A stretch of DNA of 64,000 nt from Paenibacillus peoriae (GCF_022531965.1 NZ_CP092831.1:2074001-2138000); one strand, 5' to 3'. Shown: positions 1 through 8,670, counted from the first letter of the stretch. A program made the numbers and translations. The notes: generated from the letters alone by a model not told the origin.

Positions 1-660
1 GTGGTGCGTAGCTTTACAAAACTCAAATGCTCGCTAATGCCATACCTGTATCCTTCTGCTGTGGAATCCTCGGTAAAGGGACTGCCGATGATGCGGGCTA
101 TGGTATTGGAATTCCCGCAGGACCCAACCTGTGCAACACTGGATCTGCAATACATGCTGGGGGATTCCATTTTGGTAGCCCCAATCTTTAATAAAGAAGG
201 CAATGTACAGTATTATGTACCAGAAGGTCAGTGGACAAATTTACTTACGAATGAGAGAGTGTCAGGTGGTCGTTGGGTCAACGAGCATCATGATTTTACA
301 ACTTTGCCTGTGCTCGTGAAGCCGAACACACTGTTGGCAACCGGTCATGAGGACAGTCGTCCGGATTATGATTATGCTGATCAAGTGGCGCTTCATTTGT
401 TTGAGCTTGGTGAGGGGCAACAGGCTCGAACGGTTATCGTGAATACGTCAGGTGAAGAAGAGTTAACGGTTATTGCCAGCCGCAAGGATTCTGTCATTAC
501 AGTGAAGGCAGAAGGTGCTGTTAAACCATGGTCGATCGTCCTGCGCGGTATCCACGAGGTTGTTCAAGTGGAGCAAGGCAGCAGCCAGTCGGGAGAACAG
601 GGTGTAATTATTACACCAGCTTCCAGTGGACAGCAAGAGCTTACGATTCACTTGGGCTAG
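1..660 (+). CDS. GH31 alpha-xylosidase (YicI/XylS type), C-terminal part
   Basis: The gene begins before the window; 219 codons are visible and the frame is open from base 1. The fragment carries the end of a GH31 catalytic barrel (LMPYLYPSAVES, then GLPMMRAMVLEFP and MLGDSILVAPIF) followed by the beta-sandwich C-terminal domains. In YicI-type alpha-xylosidases these segments lie just after the acid/base Asp. The enzyme would remove alpha-1,6-linked xylose from the non-reducing end of xyloglucan oligosaccharides; it is probably cytoplasmic. The catalytic residues lie upstream of the window, so substrate choice within GH31 (xylose or glucose) rests on similarity of the C-terminal part only. 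A hairpin terminator follows at 716-751. Confidence 0.85.
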   Translation: MVRSFTKLKCSLMPYLYPSAVESSVKGLPMMRAMVLEFPQDPTCATLDLQYMLGDSILVAPIFNKEGNVQYYVPEGQWTNLLTNERVSGGRWVNEHHDFTTLPVLVKPNTLLATGHEDSRPDYDYADQVALHLFELGEGQQARTVIVNTSGEEELTVIASRKDSVITVKAEGAVKPWSIVLRGIHEVVQVEQGSSQSGEQGVIITPASSGQQELTIHLG

Positions 661-715
661 GTAAGGCGCTAGAAAGTGGATGAAGTATGTCACAATGTAG
701 CGATTATATGTAAAG

Positions 716-751
716 AAAGGGCTTGCTTGATCCAACAGGCAAGCCCTTTTT
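716..751. terminator. Rho-independent terminator, GH31 gene and converging serine hydrolase
   Basis: An 11-bp perfect stem (716-726 with 739-749, AAAGGGCTTGC/GCAAGCCCTTT) with a 12-nt loop, flanked by A residues on the left and T residues on the right. It lies between converging genes and may serve both strands. Confidence 0.85.
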
Positions 752-804
752 GATGCAGATTTTTGATAGAATCAGTTGCAACTTTTAGCATTGGTTATCT
801 ACTC

Positions 805-1758
805 CTATCCATTCTGCTGGAGTAGTAGCGGTACAATATACTGCCGGAAAATATCCACAGGAGTCCGTTTCTTTTTGAATTTATCGGCGGTAACGACAAC
901 AACCATGTCATACGACGGGACGACAACAATATATTGCCCACCAAAGCCGAGAGCGTAAAAATAGTCCGTTTCACTTCCTGTATCTGTTCCATCTGAAAAG
1001 GAAGAAGTCCACCAGTGCCATCCGTAAAATGCTTTTTGTGGTTTGGCAGCAGGGAGAAACGGACGGGTTGAATATCGAACCGTCTCTGCTTGGATGATCT
1101 GCCGTCCTTCCCAGCCTCCTTCATTCAGGTAAAGCTGCCCGAATTTGAGCATGTCCATTGGCCTGAGATGCAGTCCGAAGCCTCCCGTATGAGTGCCCTG
1201 AGGATCGGTTTCCCAATGGTAGCTTTCGATACCGAGCGGTTGGAATAATTGCTGTTCGGCAAATTCAGCAACTGTTTGTCCAGAAACATGACGTAGTATG
1301 GTGGCCAAAAGTTGAGAACAGCCAGAACTGTACTCCATTCGCGTGCCTGGCACATCCGATAATGGCTGTGAAAGTACAAATTGCACCCAGTCTGACGTTT
1401 TGCTCATGGTAGGAAAAGAGTTTTGTCCGCCAAACTCCGTCCAGTTAAAGCCTGCGGACATCGTCAGCAGATGTTCAATCGTAATATCATGGTTTCGAGA
1501 ATCACTATCTGTGGCCAACTGGGGAAAGAATTCGAGGATCGGCGTCTCCGGTTTCGGTCCCTGTTGCTGGTTCATAGCGATACTAACTAATGCAGAAATC
1601 ACGCTTTTGGTGCAGGAATTTATTTTATAGAGTTCGTTAGCAATTTGAGGTTCACGATAGTAATTCAAGATCATGTTACCCTGCTGCTCAATAAGGCAGC
1701 TGCGGGTTTCCAACTCGTTAAGCACGTGAATAAGCGGTTTGAGCTCCAGACTGTTCAT
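805..1758 (-). CDS. Class C beta-lactamase-related serine hydrolase
   Basis: 317 aa. The penicillin-binding fold is marked by the SxxK motif S48-C-T-K51, a YxS motif at Tyr143-Ser145 (EYSSG) and an HTG triad (THTGGFG) near residue 190. Family members are serine esterases, D-peptidases or beta-lactamase-like hydrolases; no signal peptide is visible, so a cytoplasmic enzyme is likely and antibiotic hydrolysis is not implied. The start at 1758 is preceded on the minus strand by AAGGAGGATCTGC, a strong ribosome binding site. Monocistronic, converging on the GH31 gene. Substrate unknown. Confidence 0.85.
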   Translation of the reverse strand: MNSLELKPLIHVLNELETRSCLIEQQGNMILNYYREPQIANELYKINSCTKSVISALVSIAMNQQQGPKPETPILEFFPQLATDSDSRNHDITIEHLLTMSAGFNWTEFGGQNSFPTMSKTSDWVQFVLSQPLSDVPGTRMEYSSGCSQLLATILRHVSGQTVAEFAEQQLFQPLGIESYHWETDPQGTHTGGFGLHLRPMDMLKFGQLYLNEGGWEGRQIIQAETVRYSTRPFLPAAKPQKAFYGWHWWTSSFSDGTDTGSETDYFYALGFGGQYIVVVPSYDMVVVVTADKFKKKRTPVDIFRQYIVPLLLQQNG

Positions 1759-1956
1759 GCAGATCCTCCTTGAGGCTTATGCTATACCAATACATAGTAT
1801 ATCATTTAAATAGTCTGAAATTCGAAGAGTACAAACTGAAAACAGTTCATTTACCTAATTTTGAATTTTTTTGTTTTTTGATATTAAAAAAGATATATAT
1901 GTTCACTGAATAGACATAAATATATTTAAAAATCTATACACTATTTTCTATTTCAT

Positions 1957-1985
1957 TCAAAAAAACAATCGAATAAAACGATATA
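1957..1985 (+). promoter_or_regulatory. Possible sigma-D-like promoter of the chemoreceptor gene
   Basis: TCAA at 1957-1960 and ACGATATA at 1978-1985, 17 bp apart, resemble the flagellar sigma-D pattern (TAAA, about 15 bp, GCCGATAT) used for chemoreceptors in Bacillus. The match is imperfect. The rest of the 270-bp upstream gap (1759-2030) is very AT-rich with no other feature seen. Confidence 0.25.
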
Positions 1986-2030
1986 TAGTAAGTTGGACAT
2001 TTTATTCAGAAATAACTGGGGGACCGATTC

Positions 2031-3749
2031 ATGAATTTAACGATTAAGGCCAAAATGATTCTTAGCGCGATACTGATCCCGAGTGTGATTGCAGCAATGC
2101 TGCTGACCAATTACATTTTAAGCGTACATAGTGAGAATGAGTACAAGGATATTATGAATCGTGAAGAGGCTATTGCGTATAACTCGAAGTCTCTTCAATT
2201 TTTGTTAAACGGCATATCTAATGATGAGCGGGCATATTTGCTAACTCGTGACGAACAGTATGGGAAAGAGATCGGAAACAAGCAAAGTGAAGTTGCAAAG
2301 TTGCTACAGGAGACAGAAGCTCTGCTTAGTACAGGCAATGAGGATTCTAGTAAAAAGATGACTGATCTCAAGACGGGGATTAATACCTATATGAATCAAG
2401 TTCATCGTTTACTGACTACAGCGGGGTATCAGAGTACAAGAGATGACGCTTTCCCGCCATTTTCTGATTTGCTCGATGATTTTGAAAACGAACGGGTGTT
2501 GCGCAAGCAACTTGATACCAAGGTAGTAGCCTTCGTCAAAGCTCAAGAGGATATGGTGACGGTGAAAGTACAGCAAGCGCACCAAACGATGACGAATACA
2601 TCCTTGATTACGAGTATTGTAGGGCTTCTGGTTATCATTTACAGTATTTTTCAATCCATCGTTCTGATTCGTTCAATTCGTCCATTACACCATATGAATG
2701 AGCAACTGTTGGAAATGTCTGAAGGTGGGGGAGATTTGCGTAGCCGACTGGATATTACGTCCAAAGACGAAATCGGTATGATTGCAAGCTCCTACAACAA
2801 GCTTATTGAGGGATTCCGCAGTATTATAGTGGATGCTCAGGATACGGCGCGTACATTAACCGTAACCGCAGAACGGGTTAGCGTAAGTACAGAGGAAATG
2901 AATCAGGCCAATCGTCATACTTCCGGTGTAATGGAAGAATTAGCGGCTGGTATGGAGCATCAGGTCGACGATATTACACAAACTACAGATACTGTGAAAG
3001 AGCTTGCCCACGAACTGGAGCATATTGCAGCTACGAGCCAGCAGGTATATGAGTTGTCTGATACAGCCGCTAAAGATGCAGAAGCAGGGGAACAATCTAT
3101 AGGTCAGGCTATGCGTCAGATGGAGAAGGTAAGCGAAAGTGTAGACAGCTCTGCACGTGCTGTACGTTCACTTAGTGAACAGGCCGAACAGATTGGCATG
3201 ATTGGAGCTGTTATTACTGGAATTGCTAAACAGACAGGAATGCTGGCGCTCAACGCGTCGATTGAAGCGGCAAGAGCCGGAGAGCAGGGCAAAGGATTTG
3301 CAGTTGTAGCCTCTGAGGTAAGAAGATTGGCCGAGCAGGTATCGGTTTCAGCAGCAGAAATCACACAATTTGTGCAAAATATTCAGGAGCATGTTGGAAA
3401 TGTCGCTTCCAGTATGCAGACAGGGACGGTTGAAGTGCAGTCTGGCGTAAAGGTCATGCAATCCGCAGAAACCGCATTTCGTCAGATTGGAAGTTCCATT
3501 CAACAGGTCAGCGAACAGATTCACAGTGTAAACCGGTCCGTAGAACAAATGTCCGGCGGATCAGAGCGAATGGTGGAAGCAGTAGAACGTATTCGTGAAG
3601 TAGCAGAGCAGTCGGCAGGGGGAACCCAGAGCGTCAGTGCGGCGGCAGAAGAGCAACTGGCTTCCATGGAGGAAATTGCATCATCTATTCATACACTGGC
3701 GGATATGTCGCAGCTACTAAATGCAAGGGTCGGTGGATTTAAAGTGTAG
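2031..3749 (+). CDS. Methyl-accepting chemotaxis protein
   Basis: 572 aa. One membrane segment at about residues 9-28, an extracytoplasmic helical region with the CHASE3-like signature [14 protein letters not shown] (residues about 64-77), a second membrane segment at about 190-212, a HAMP domain to about 268, and a long helical signalling domain. The conserved hairpin tip is plain: [20 protein letters not shown] then [14 protein letters not shown]. It would span the membrane, sense an unknown ligand and control CheA through CheW. No C-terminal CheR-binding pentapeptide is present. The ATG follows CTGGGGGACC. It is monocistronic and not near other chemotaxis genes. Confidence 0.93.
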   Translation: MNLTIKAKMILSAILIPSVIAAMLLTNYILSVHSENEYKDIMNREEAIAYNSKSLQFLLNGISNDERAYLLTRDEQYGKEIGNKQSEVAKLLQETEALLSTGNEDSSKKMTDLKTGINTYMNQVHRLLTTAGYQSTRDDAFPPFSDLLDDFENERVLRKQLDTKVVAFVKAQEDMVTVKVQQAHQTMTNTSLITSIVGLLVIIYSIFQSIVLIRSIRPLHHMNEQLLEMSEGGGDLRSRLDITSKDEIGMIASSYNKLIEGFRSIIVDAQDTARTLTVTAERVSVSTEEMNQANRHTSGVMEELAAGMEHQVDDITQTTDTVKELAHELEHIAATSQQVYELSDTAAKDAEAGEQSIGQAMRQMEKVSESVDSSARAVRSLSEQAEQIGMIGAVITGIAKQTGMLALNASIEAARAGEQGKGFAVVASEVRRLAEQVSVSAAEITQFVQNIQEHVGNVASSMQTGTVEVQSGVKVMQSAETAFRQIGSSIQQVSEQIHSVNRSVEQMSGGSERMVEAVERIREVAEQSAGGTQSVSAAAEEQLASMEEIASSIHTLADMSQLLNARVGGFKV

Positions 3750-3839
3750 CCGTATAAATCCCCACCAATGTAAACACAATAACATCTGTAGAACAAATCT
3801 GAACAGCTGTGTTATTACTTTTGCAAAGGTGGTAACGGG

Positions 3840-5150
3840 ATGCAACAAAATAAGGGGAATCTGCTTGCGTTAGGTTCCATCCCGCTGATGATGACGCTGG
3901 GTAATTCCATGCTGATTCCTGTGTTACCGGAAATCGGACGTAAGCTACATGTAAGCTCTTTTCGGATTAGCATGTTGATTACAGTATATGCGGTGGTGGC
4001 CATTTTACTGATACCGATTGCGGGCTATCTCTCCGACCGATTTGGCCGTAAGGCGGTGATTGTTCCCTGTCTGATTCTGACGGTGATTGGTGGGGGGATT
4101 TCTGCAGCGGGAGCATGGCTGCTTCACGATTCGGCAGCATACTGGACCATTATTGCAGGCCGTCTACTTCAGGGTGCGGGAGCGGCAGGGGCTTTTCCTA
4201 TAGTCATTCCGCTTGTGGGTGATCTGTACGAGAATGAGGATGAGGCCAGTAAGAACCTGGGGGTCGTCGAGACTTACAACACATTTGGCAAAGTGCTAAG
4301 TCCGATACTCGGTGCCGCATTGGGAGCTGTTCTATGGTTTTTGCCACTGGCCGTAATTCCAGGCCTCTGTCTGATTTCGCTCATTTTGGTGCTTTGGCTG
4401 ATCCATGTGCCTAAGCGTAAGAACCAACCGATTATGTTTCGGGAGTTTGTGGGAAATGTGAAGCGGGTGCTTGCCGAAAAAGGACGTTGGCTCTATGCTA
4501 TTTTCGCTATGGGCGGCATTTGTATGTTTGTCATTTTTGGCGTCTTGTTCTACTTATCCGACATCTTGGAAAGTCGTTACAACCTCCATGGAGTGTGGAA
4601 AGGTTTTGTGTTAGCCATTCCGCTGATTTCCCTCTGTCTGTGTTCTTATGTAGGAGGCAAGATCATCGGCAAGCACAAAAAGCGTATGAAGTGGATCGGT
4701 TTCAGTGGTTTGGCCATATTGACGATCAGCTTTGCCATTCTCGGATTTATCCAAAATATTTATGCGGTGATCGGACTGTTTACGTTAGGGGGCGGCGGAA
4801 TTGGGCTTGCGCTGCCTTGTTTGGATTCTCTCATTACAAAGGGAATTGAAAAAGAGGAACGCGGAACCATTACTGCCCTGTATAGCAGCATGCGCTTTGT
4901 CGGGGTGTCACTAGGCCCTCCGGTTGTATCCTTGCTGCTGGGCAGCAGTGGACATGGTCTGCTCTTTGGCGTGATGGCCGCAGTGGGAGGCATTGCAGCT
5001 CTGCTGATGCTGTTTGCGGTCAGACCCAAGCAGGATGAACCCACAGATGACAAATCCACGGACCGTATGAGTGTAAATGAGGAGCAAACAAGCGTGTCCC
5101 GGGAAAAGCCTCGTTCTCCCAAGCTAAGACGCAAAACTCCTGCGAAATAA
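3840..5150 (+). CDS. MFS transporter, DHA1 drug:H+ antiporter type
   Basis: 436 aa with about 12 hydrophobic segments and the MFS motif A in the loop after segment 2 (GYLSDRFGRKAVI). The antiporter motif C region (GRLLQGAGAAGAFP) is present in segment 4/5, typical of Bacillus Blt/YitG-like multidrug exporters. A hydrophilic tail of about 40 residues (KQDEPTDDKSTD...) follows the last segment. The ATG at 3840 follows AAAGGTGGTAACGGG. Substrate cannot be read from sequence. It converges on another MFS gene, with a shared terminator at 5154-5197. Confidence 0.9.
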   Translation: MQQNKGNLLALGSIPLMMTLGNSMLIPVLPEIGRKLHVSSFRISMLITVYAVVAILLIPIAGYLSDRFGRKAVIVPCLILTVIGGGISAAGAWLLHDSAAYWTIIAGRLLQGAGAAGAFPIVIPLVGDLYENEDEASKNLGVVETYNTFGKVLSPILGAALGAVLWFLPLAVIPGLCLISLILVLWLIHVPKRKNQPIMFREFVGNVKRVLAEKGRWLYAIFAMGGICMFVIFGVLFYLSDILESRYNLHGVWKGFVLAIPLISLCLCSYVGGKIIGKHKKRMKWIGFSGLAILTISFAILGFIQNIYAVIGLFTLGGGGIGLALPCLDSLITKGIEKEERGTITALYSSMRFVGVSLGPPVVSLLLGSSGHGLLFGVMAAVGGIAALLMLFAVRPKQDEPTDDKSTDRMSVNEEQTSVSREKPRSPKLRRKTPAK

Positions 5151-5153
5151 ATG

Positions 5154-5197
5154 AAAAAGCACCCATTGTCCATGAAACCATGGCAACGGGTGTTTTT
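5154..5197. terminator. Bidirectional terminator between converging MFS genes
   Basis: Stem AAAAAGCACCC...GGGTGTTTTT with inner CATTG/CAACG pairing and a CCATG...CATGG top. A-tract on the left and T-tract on the right allow use on both strands. Confidence 0.85.
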
Positions 5198-5242
5198 GAT
5201 AACTAAGCAAGTAAGAGCTAATGTTCATTTGTAAAATATAGT

Positions 5243-6442
5243 CTACCCTTCTAGAGGGAGATGCGTCTTAGGCTTGCGGCTCACAACGATTTGTATGACA
5301 TAGATTAGTAAGAACAGTACAACAAACAGCGAGGAAAGACGGTACATCCACGCATAATCACTTGCTTTGGCGATAATGCCAAGTATAAGCGCTCCGGCTG
5401 CAACCCCGAAATCGAGGGAATTGAGAAACATACCGTTTGCCATGCCCCTCTGTTTAGGAGACACGACCTGAATCATCCAGGTTTGGAGGGTCGGCTGCAT
5501 GACACCAAACCCGATACCGTAGCAAAGAGCAGACATATACATGAAGACATCACTGTGTGCGTAGGAAAGCAGGATCAGACCGCCAATTAAAAACAGGGAG
5601 CCAGGGATGAGCAGTGCTTTTGCCCCTTTTTTGTCATAAATACGGCCCGAGAAGGGACGCACGATCAGCACGGATACCGCATTAAACAGGAAAAAGTAGG
5701 CCGGATGTGCCAGATTTGCTTCATCCCCGTAAAGCGCCATAAAGCCGAGTAATCCACCATATGTGATAGACATCAGCATGTTCAACAAGGCGGGAACCCA
5801 CAATTTACGGTTAAATGCCGGTTTTCGCCCTTCTTCCAAAGGAACCATAGGTGGTTCGATGTGCCCTTTGGGTAGTGTACGAATCAGCCAGTAAGCCAAC
5901 GGGAATATCACAACAATTACAGCTGCTGTCGTATAGGCAAGCAGGTTGAAACTCCCGTATTGAAGCATCGAAATGCCGATGGTCGGCCCAATCGACATCG
6001 CTAGACTAGTGGACAGACTAAAGAAGCCCATTCCTTCACCGAGACGTTTGGGCGGGATGACGTCAGAGGCCATCGTTGGAAAGGCCGTGCTACTCATACC
6101 GAAGCCAATCCCAAATAACATCCGCATGAGCAGAAGCACTGTAATCGTTGGCGAAACACTGTACCCCAGCGTTCCTGCCAATGCAAACAGCAGTCCCACG
6201 AAGATCAGGGTACTGCGATGTCCCTTTTCCAGCATACGGGCTGAAAAGAGTCGTGCTGCAATCGCACTTAAAGCGAATAAGGTGGTAACGAGACTCACCT
6301 GAACGGAACTAGCGTGGAATGTATTTTTCACATAAGAAGGAATGGAAGATAGGATCATCTGTAATTCCAGAAACAAAAATAAATTGGAAACCGTAAGAAC
6401 GATAAATTCCTTGGTCCAAAGAGGTTGCTTGCCTTGTTGCAT
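5243..6442 (-). CDS. MFS transporter co-transcribed with MarR regulator
   Basis: 399 aa, about 12 membrane segments. The start ATG lies one base after the stop codon of the marR gene, so the two are translationally coupled. Segment 2/3 loop reads AARLFSARMLEKGHRS, a weak motif A; a second basic loop (GRIYDKKGAKALL) appears midway, as in DHA1 carriers. Likely an exporter whose inducer or substrate is sensed by the MarR protein. Function as drug efflux is inference from the regulator pairing. Confidence 0.9.
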   Translation of the reverse strand: MQQGKQPLWTKEFIVLTVSNLFLFLELQMILSSIPSYVKNTFHASSVQVSLVTTLFALSAIAARLFSARMLEKGHRSTLIFVGLLFALAGTLGYSVSPTITVLLLMRMLFGIGFGMSSTAFPTMASDVIPPKRLGEGMGFFSLSTSLAMSIGPTIGISMLQYGSFNLLAYTTAAVIVVIFPLAYWLIRTLPKGHIEPPMVPLEEGRKPAFNRKLWVPALLNMLMSITYGGLLGFMALYGDEANLAHPAYFFLFNAVSVLIVRPFSGRIYDKKGAKALLIPGSLFLIGGLILLSYAHSDVFMYMSALCYGIGFGVMQPTLQTWMIQVVSPKQRGMANGMFLNSLDFGVAAGALILGIIAKASDYAWMYRLSSLFVVLFLLIYVIQIVVSRKPKTHLPLEG

Positions 6443-6443
6443 A

Positions 6444-6899
6444 TTAATCGTTCTCTCCTTGTTTTTCTGATTCGGTCATGTTGGCGTGAATTTGTAAAAG
6501 AGTCCGGCGGAATTGCTTCAGATCGGCCGAGGAAATTCCTTTTACAAAATCGTGATTGGTATCAAGTTCGACAGGAAGAGTCTTCTCCACAAGCTGTCGG
6601 CCTGTTTCAGTCAGATGAAGCAAATAGGCCCGACGATCCTGTGGGCTATTTACACGCCGTACCCAGCCCTTCTTGTCCAACAAATCAATAATTCGAGTCG
6701 TGGTAGGCTGGTCCTTCACGGCCTTAGCTGCAATTTCTTTCTGATTTAAACCCTCAGCCTGATAGATTTGGAACAGAACCGACCATTGCTCTGGGGAAAT
6801 ATCATAAGGTTTGAGGCGCTGCAAGAGCTGCTGACTCATTTTGCGGTGAGTAATCCCGAGCAACATCCCAATGGAACAATCGGGAGGCAAGTTATTCAT
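6444..6899 (-). CDS. MarR family transcriptional repressor of the MFS operon
   Basis: 151 aa from ATG 6899. An in-frame ATG nine codons upstream is less likely because AAAGGAG sits at the right distance before 6899. The winged helix reads LNQKEIAAKAVKDQPTTTRIIDLLDKKGWVRR with the basic wing SPQDRRAYLLHLTETG. MarR proteins bind palindromes as dimers and release them on binding phenolic ligands or oxidation; no cysteine stands out here. First gene of a two-gene operon with the downstream MFS exporter. A palindrome sits on its own promoter (6949-6960), so autorepression is likely. Confidence 0.92.
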   Translation of the reverse strand: MNNLPPDCSIGMLLGITHRKMSQQLLQRLKPYDISPEQWSVLFQIYQAEGLNQKEIAAKAVKDQPTTTRIIDLLDKKGWVRRVNSPQDRRAYLLHLTETGRQLVEKTLPVELDTNHDFVKGISSADLKQFRRTLLQIHANMTESEKQGEND

Positions 6900-6948
6900 A
6901 GGTACTCCTTTCTGTTTCCCGTACATAAATTACTTTGAAATTAATTAG

Positions 6949-6988
6949 TTGTTATAACAATTATATGAACAACAAGTTATTTTGTCAA
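6949..6988 (-). promoter_or_regulatory. Consensus sigma-A promoter and MarR operator of marR-MFS operon
   Basis: On the minus strand TTGACA (6983-6988), a 17-bp spacer and TATAAT (6960-6965) match consensus exactly. The perfect 12-bp palindrome TTGTTATAACAA (6949-6960) starts at the -10 box and covers the expected transcription start, so a bound repressor would block initiation. A second TTGTT/AACAA-rich stretch lies in the spacer. Confidence 0.8.
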
Positions 6989-7037
6989 AAAAAGTTGTTC
7001 AGCGTTTTGGGTTCTGCTATCACTACAGCAAAAAAAC

Positions 7038-7056
7038 AGCCCGTAAAATACGGGCT
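7038..7056 (+). repeat. Left flanking copy of the duplicated hairpin (IS target repeat)
   Basis: AGCCCGTAAAATACGGGCT, 19 bp, is identical to 8613-8631. Each copy is itself a stem of 7-8 bp with an AAAA-type loop. This copy keeps the poly-A tract on its left (7030-7036), which on the minus strand is the U-tract of the former transaldolase terminator. Confidence 0.85.
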
Positions 7057-7057
7057 C

Positions 7058-7090
7058 AGGCTGTCGAGAAAGTCTCGACAGCCTATTTTA
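7058..7090 (+). terminator. Left-end IS hairpin, likely blocks read-in transcription
   Basis: Perfect 12-bp stem AGGCTGTCGAGA (7058-7069) with TCTCGACAGCCT (7073-7084), 3-nt loop, followed by ATTTTATG. It overlaps the left terminal repeat. It lies upstream of the transposase promoter region. Confidence 0.6.
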
Positions 7091-7166
7091 TGTTAATTTT
7101 GTTTAAGACGACACCGCGTTAATGTTGTATAATATAGGTAACTATTGTAGAACGGATGGTGTTGAT

Positions 7167-7739
7167 ATGCTACGCTCCAACTGCGAAAAACAACAATCCT
7201 ACGAATTTGTTTCCATCGAAGATCTGGTTCCTCAAGATCACTTGCTCCGCAAAGTAGATAAGTATATCGATTTTTCGTTTATCGATGATAAAGTTCGACC
7301 ACTGTATTGTGCAGACAACGGGCGTCCTGCCATTGATCCTACCGTATTGTTTAAAATGATCTTTCTCGGTTATTTCTATGGCATTCGCTCAGAACGGCAA
7401 CTCGAGCGAGAAATTCAGACGAACCTAGCTTATCGTTGGTTTCTGGGGTTGGGCTTAACGGATAAAGTTCCGGACCATACGACGATTAGCTGGAATCGTC
7501 GCACTCGCTTTAAAGACACCACGATCTTTCAAGATATCTTCGATGAAATTGTGCTGCAGGCGATCTCTCACCGAATGGTGGGTGGGCGTGTTCTCGTCAC
7601 CGATTCCACACACGTCAAAGCCAATGCTAACAGGCACCAGTACACCAAAGAACAAGTGTTGCAGAATACTAAAGACTATATGGACGAGCTGAACGAAGCG
7701 GTGAAGGATGACCGGAGAAACCACGGAAAAAAGCCTTAA
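7167..7739 (+). CDS. IS1182-type transposase, N-terminal frame (orfA)
   Basis: 190 aa from ATG 7167; an in-frame ATG at 7122 is rejected because it overlaps a TATAAT box (7128-7133). The product starts MLRSNCEKQQSYEFVSIEDLVP and continues with the conserved N-terminal DUF772-like region (RPAIDPTVLFKMIFLGYFYG, GIRSERQLEREI, DHTTISWNRR). The first catalytic Asp of the DDE triad is probably in LVTDSTHVKANANR. The frame ends at TAA 7737-7739, four bases after the heptamer A AAA AAG (7727-7733). The rest of the enzyme is in the -1 frame. Either programmed frameshifting makes the full protein or this is a disabled copy. Confidence 0.85.
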   Translation: MLRSNCEKQQSYEFVSIEDLVPQDHLLRKVDKYIDFSFIDDKVRPLYCADNGRPAIDPTVLFKMIFLGYFYGIRSERQLEREIQTNLAYRWFLGLGLTDKVPDHTTISWNRRTRFKDTTIFQDIFDEIVLQAISHRMVGGRVLVTDSTHVKANANRHQYTKEQVLQNTKDYMDELNEAVKDDRRNHGKKP

Positions 7740-8527
7740 AATCCCGAGAGGAAGTGAACGAAGAAAAAGAAATTAAAGTGAGCAAAACAGACCCGGACAG
7801 CGGCTATATGATCCGTGATGGCAAGCCCGAAGGCTTCTTCTATCTGGACCACCGCACGGTGGATATGAAGTACAATCTGATTACGGACGTGTATGTGACA
7901 CCAGGGAATGTACATGATTCTGTCCCCTATTTGTCCCGTTTGGATCGCCAAAGAGAACGTTTTGGTTTTCAAGTAGAAGCTGTTGCACTAGATTCAGGTT
8001 ATTTAACAACGCCGATTTGCCGAGGTTTGCAGAACCGAAAGATTTTTGCCGTGATTGCTCACCGAAGATTCCATCCCAGACAAGGACTGTTTCCGAAATG
8101 GAAGTTTGAATACGATGCCAAACGCAATGCGTATAGATGCCCAGCCCAACAGGAACTGCCCTACCGAACGACGGACCGTAAGGGATACCGGCAGTATGCC
8201 TCTGACCCAGCTCAGTGCCAGCATTGCCCACTGCTAAGTCAGTGTACCCAGTCTCGAAACCACCGCAAAGTGGTGACTCGGCATGTCTGGGAAGACAGCA
8301 AAGAGTGGGTACGGAGCAACCGGCTGAGCCCATCTGGTAAAAAGCTGTACCGCAAACGAAAAGAGACGATTGAGCGAAGCTTCGCGGATGCCAAAGAGCT
8401 CCATGGGTTTCGCTATTGCCGTTTGCGCGGTCTTCCAAACGTCAGGGAACAAGCCCTTATGACGGCAGCCGTGCAGAACATGAAGAAGATGGCGATCCAC
8501 CTAGATCGCCTGGAGAAACAGGGGTAA
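7733..8527 (+). CDS. IS1182-type transposase, C-terminal frame (orfB, by -1 frameshift)
   Basis: Read in the -1 frame from the slippery site, the protein continues ALKSREEVNEEKEIKVS, then TDPDSGYMIRDGKPEGFFYLDH (second catalytic region), DSGYLTTPICRG, a zinc-ribbon-like cysteine cluster (CPAQQ...CQHCPLLSQC) and the Glu-containing end KETIERSFADAKELHGFRYCRLRG. The first ATG-like start in this frame is GTG 7754, with no good ribosome binding site, so fusion by frameshift is the better reading. Joined to orfA it gives about 454 aa, the usual IS1182 transposase length, with no missing segment apparent at the joint. Confidence 0.85.
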   Translation, partial: ALKSREEVNEEKEIKVSKTDPDSGYMIRDGKPEGFFYLDHRTVDMKYNLITDVYVTPGNVHDSVPYLSRLDRQRERFGFQVEAVALDSGYLTTPICRGLQNRKIFAVIAHRRFHPRQGLFPKWKFEYDAKRNAYRCPAQQELPYRTTDRKGYRQYASDPAQCQHCPLLSQCTQSRNHRKVVTRHVWEDSKEWVRSNRLSPSGKKLYRKRKETIERSFADAKELHGFRYCRLRGLPNVREQALMTAAVQNMKKMAIHLDRLEKQG

Positions 8528-8612
8528 CCCCCCCTGCTTCTCCAGAGACCAGAGCATTATGATGTGAAAAAGAAACCCACGTCTCAAAATGACGGGGTTT
8601 CTCGACAATCTG

Positions 8613-8631
8613 AGCCCGTAAAATACGGGCT
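8613..8631 (+). repeat. Right flanking copy of the duplicated hairpin
   Basis: Identical to 7038-7056. It lies just after the transaldolase gene on that gene's strand. Here the hairpin is followed by the IS end (CAGATTG...) and not by a U-tract, so the transaldolase gene has lost a complete intrinsic terminator. Confidence 0.85.
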
Positions 8632-8670
8632 GTTTGGGTTGATATAATATCGTTTGCCATGACTGGCGAA

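Larger units (their letters stand above)
7057..8612 (+). mobile_element. IS1182-type insertion sequence, 1556 bp
   Basis: Ends are set by the 15-bp imperfect terminal inverted repeats CAGGCTGTCGAGAAA (7057-7071) and the complement of TTTCTCGACAATCTG (8598-8612), 13 of 15 matching, lying just inside a 19-bp direct repeat. It carries one transposase gene in two overlapping frames. A 12-bp perfect hairpin at the left end (7058-7084) and a hairpin near the right end (8572-8603) probably insulate the transposase from outside transcription. The family call rests on the transposase sequence. The element sits inside what was the transaldolase terminator. Confidence 0.88.

Noticed and set aside
3779..3815. 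AATAACA...TGTTATT hairpin as terminator of the first chemoreceptor
   Set aside because: Weak A/T stem, no T-run, and it overlaps the leader of the next gene.
7122..7166. ATG 7122 as transposase start
   Set aside because: It overlaps a TATAAT box and adds residues that are not part of the family; ATG 7167 gives the expected N-terminus.
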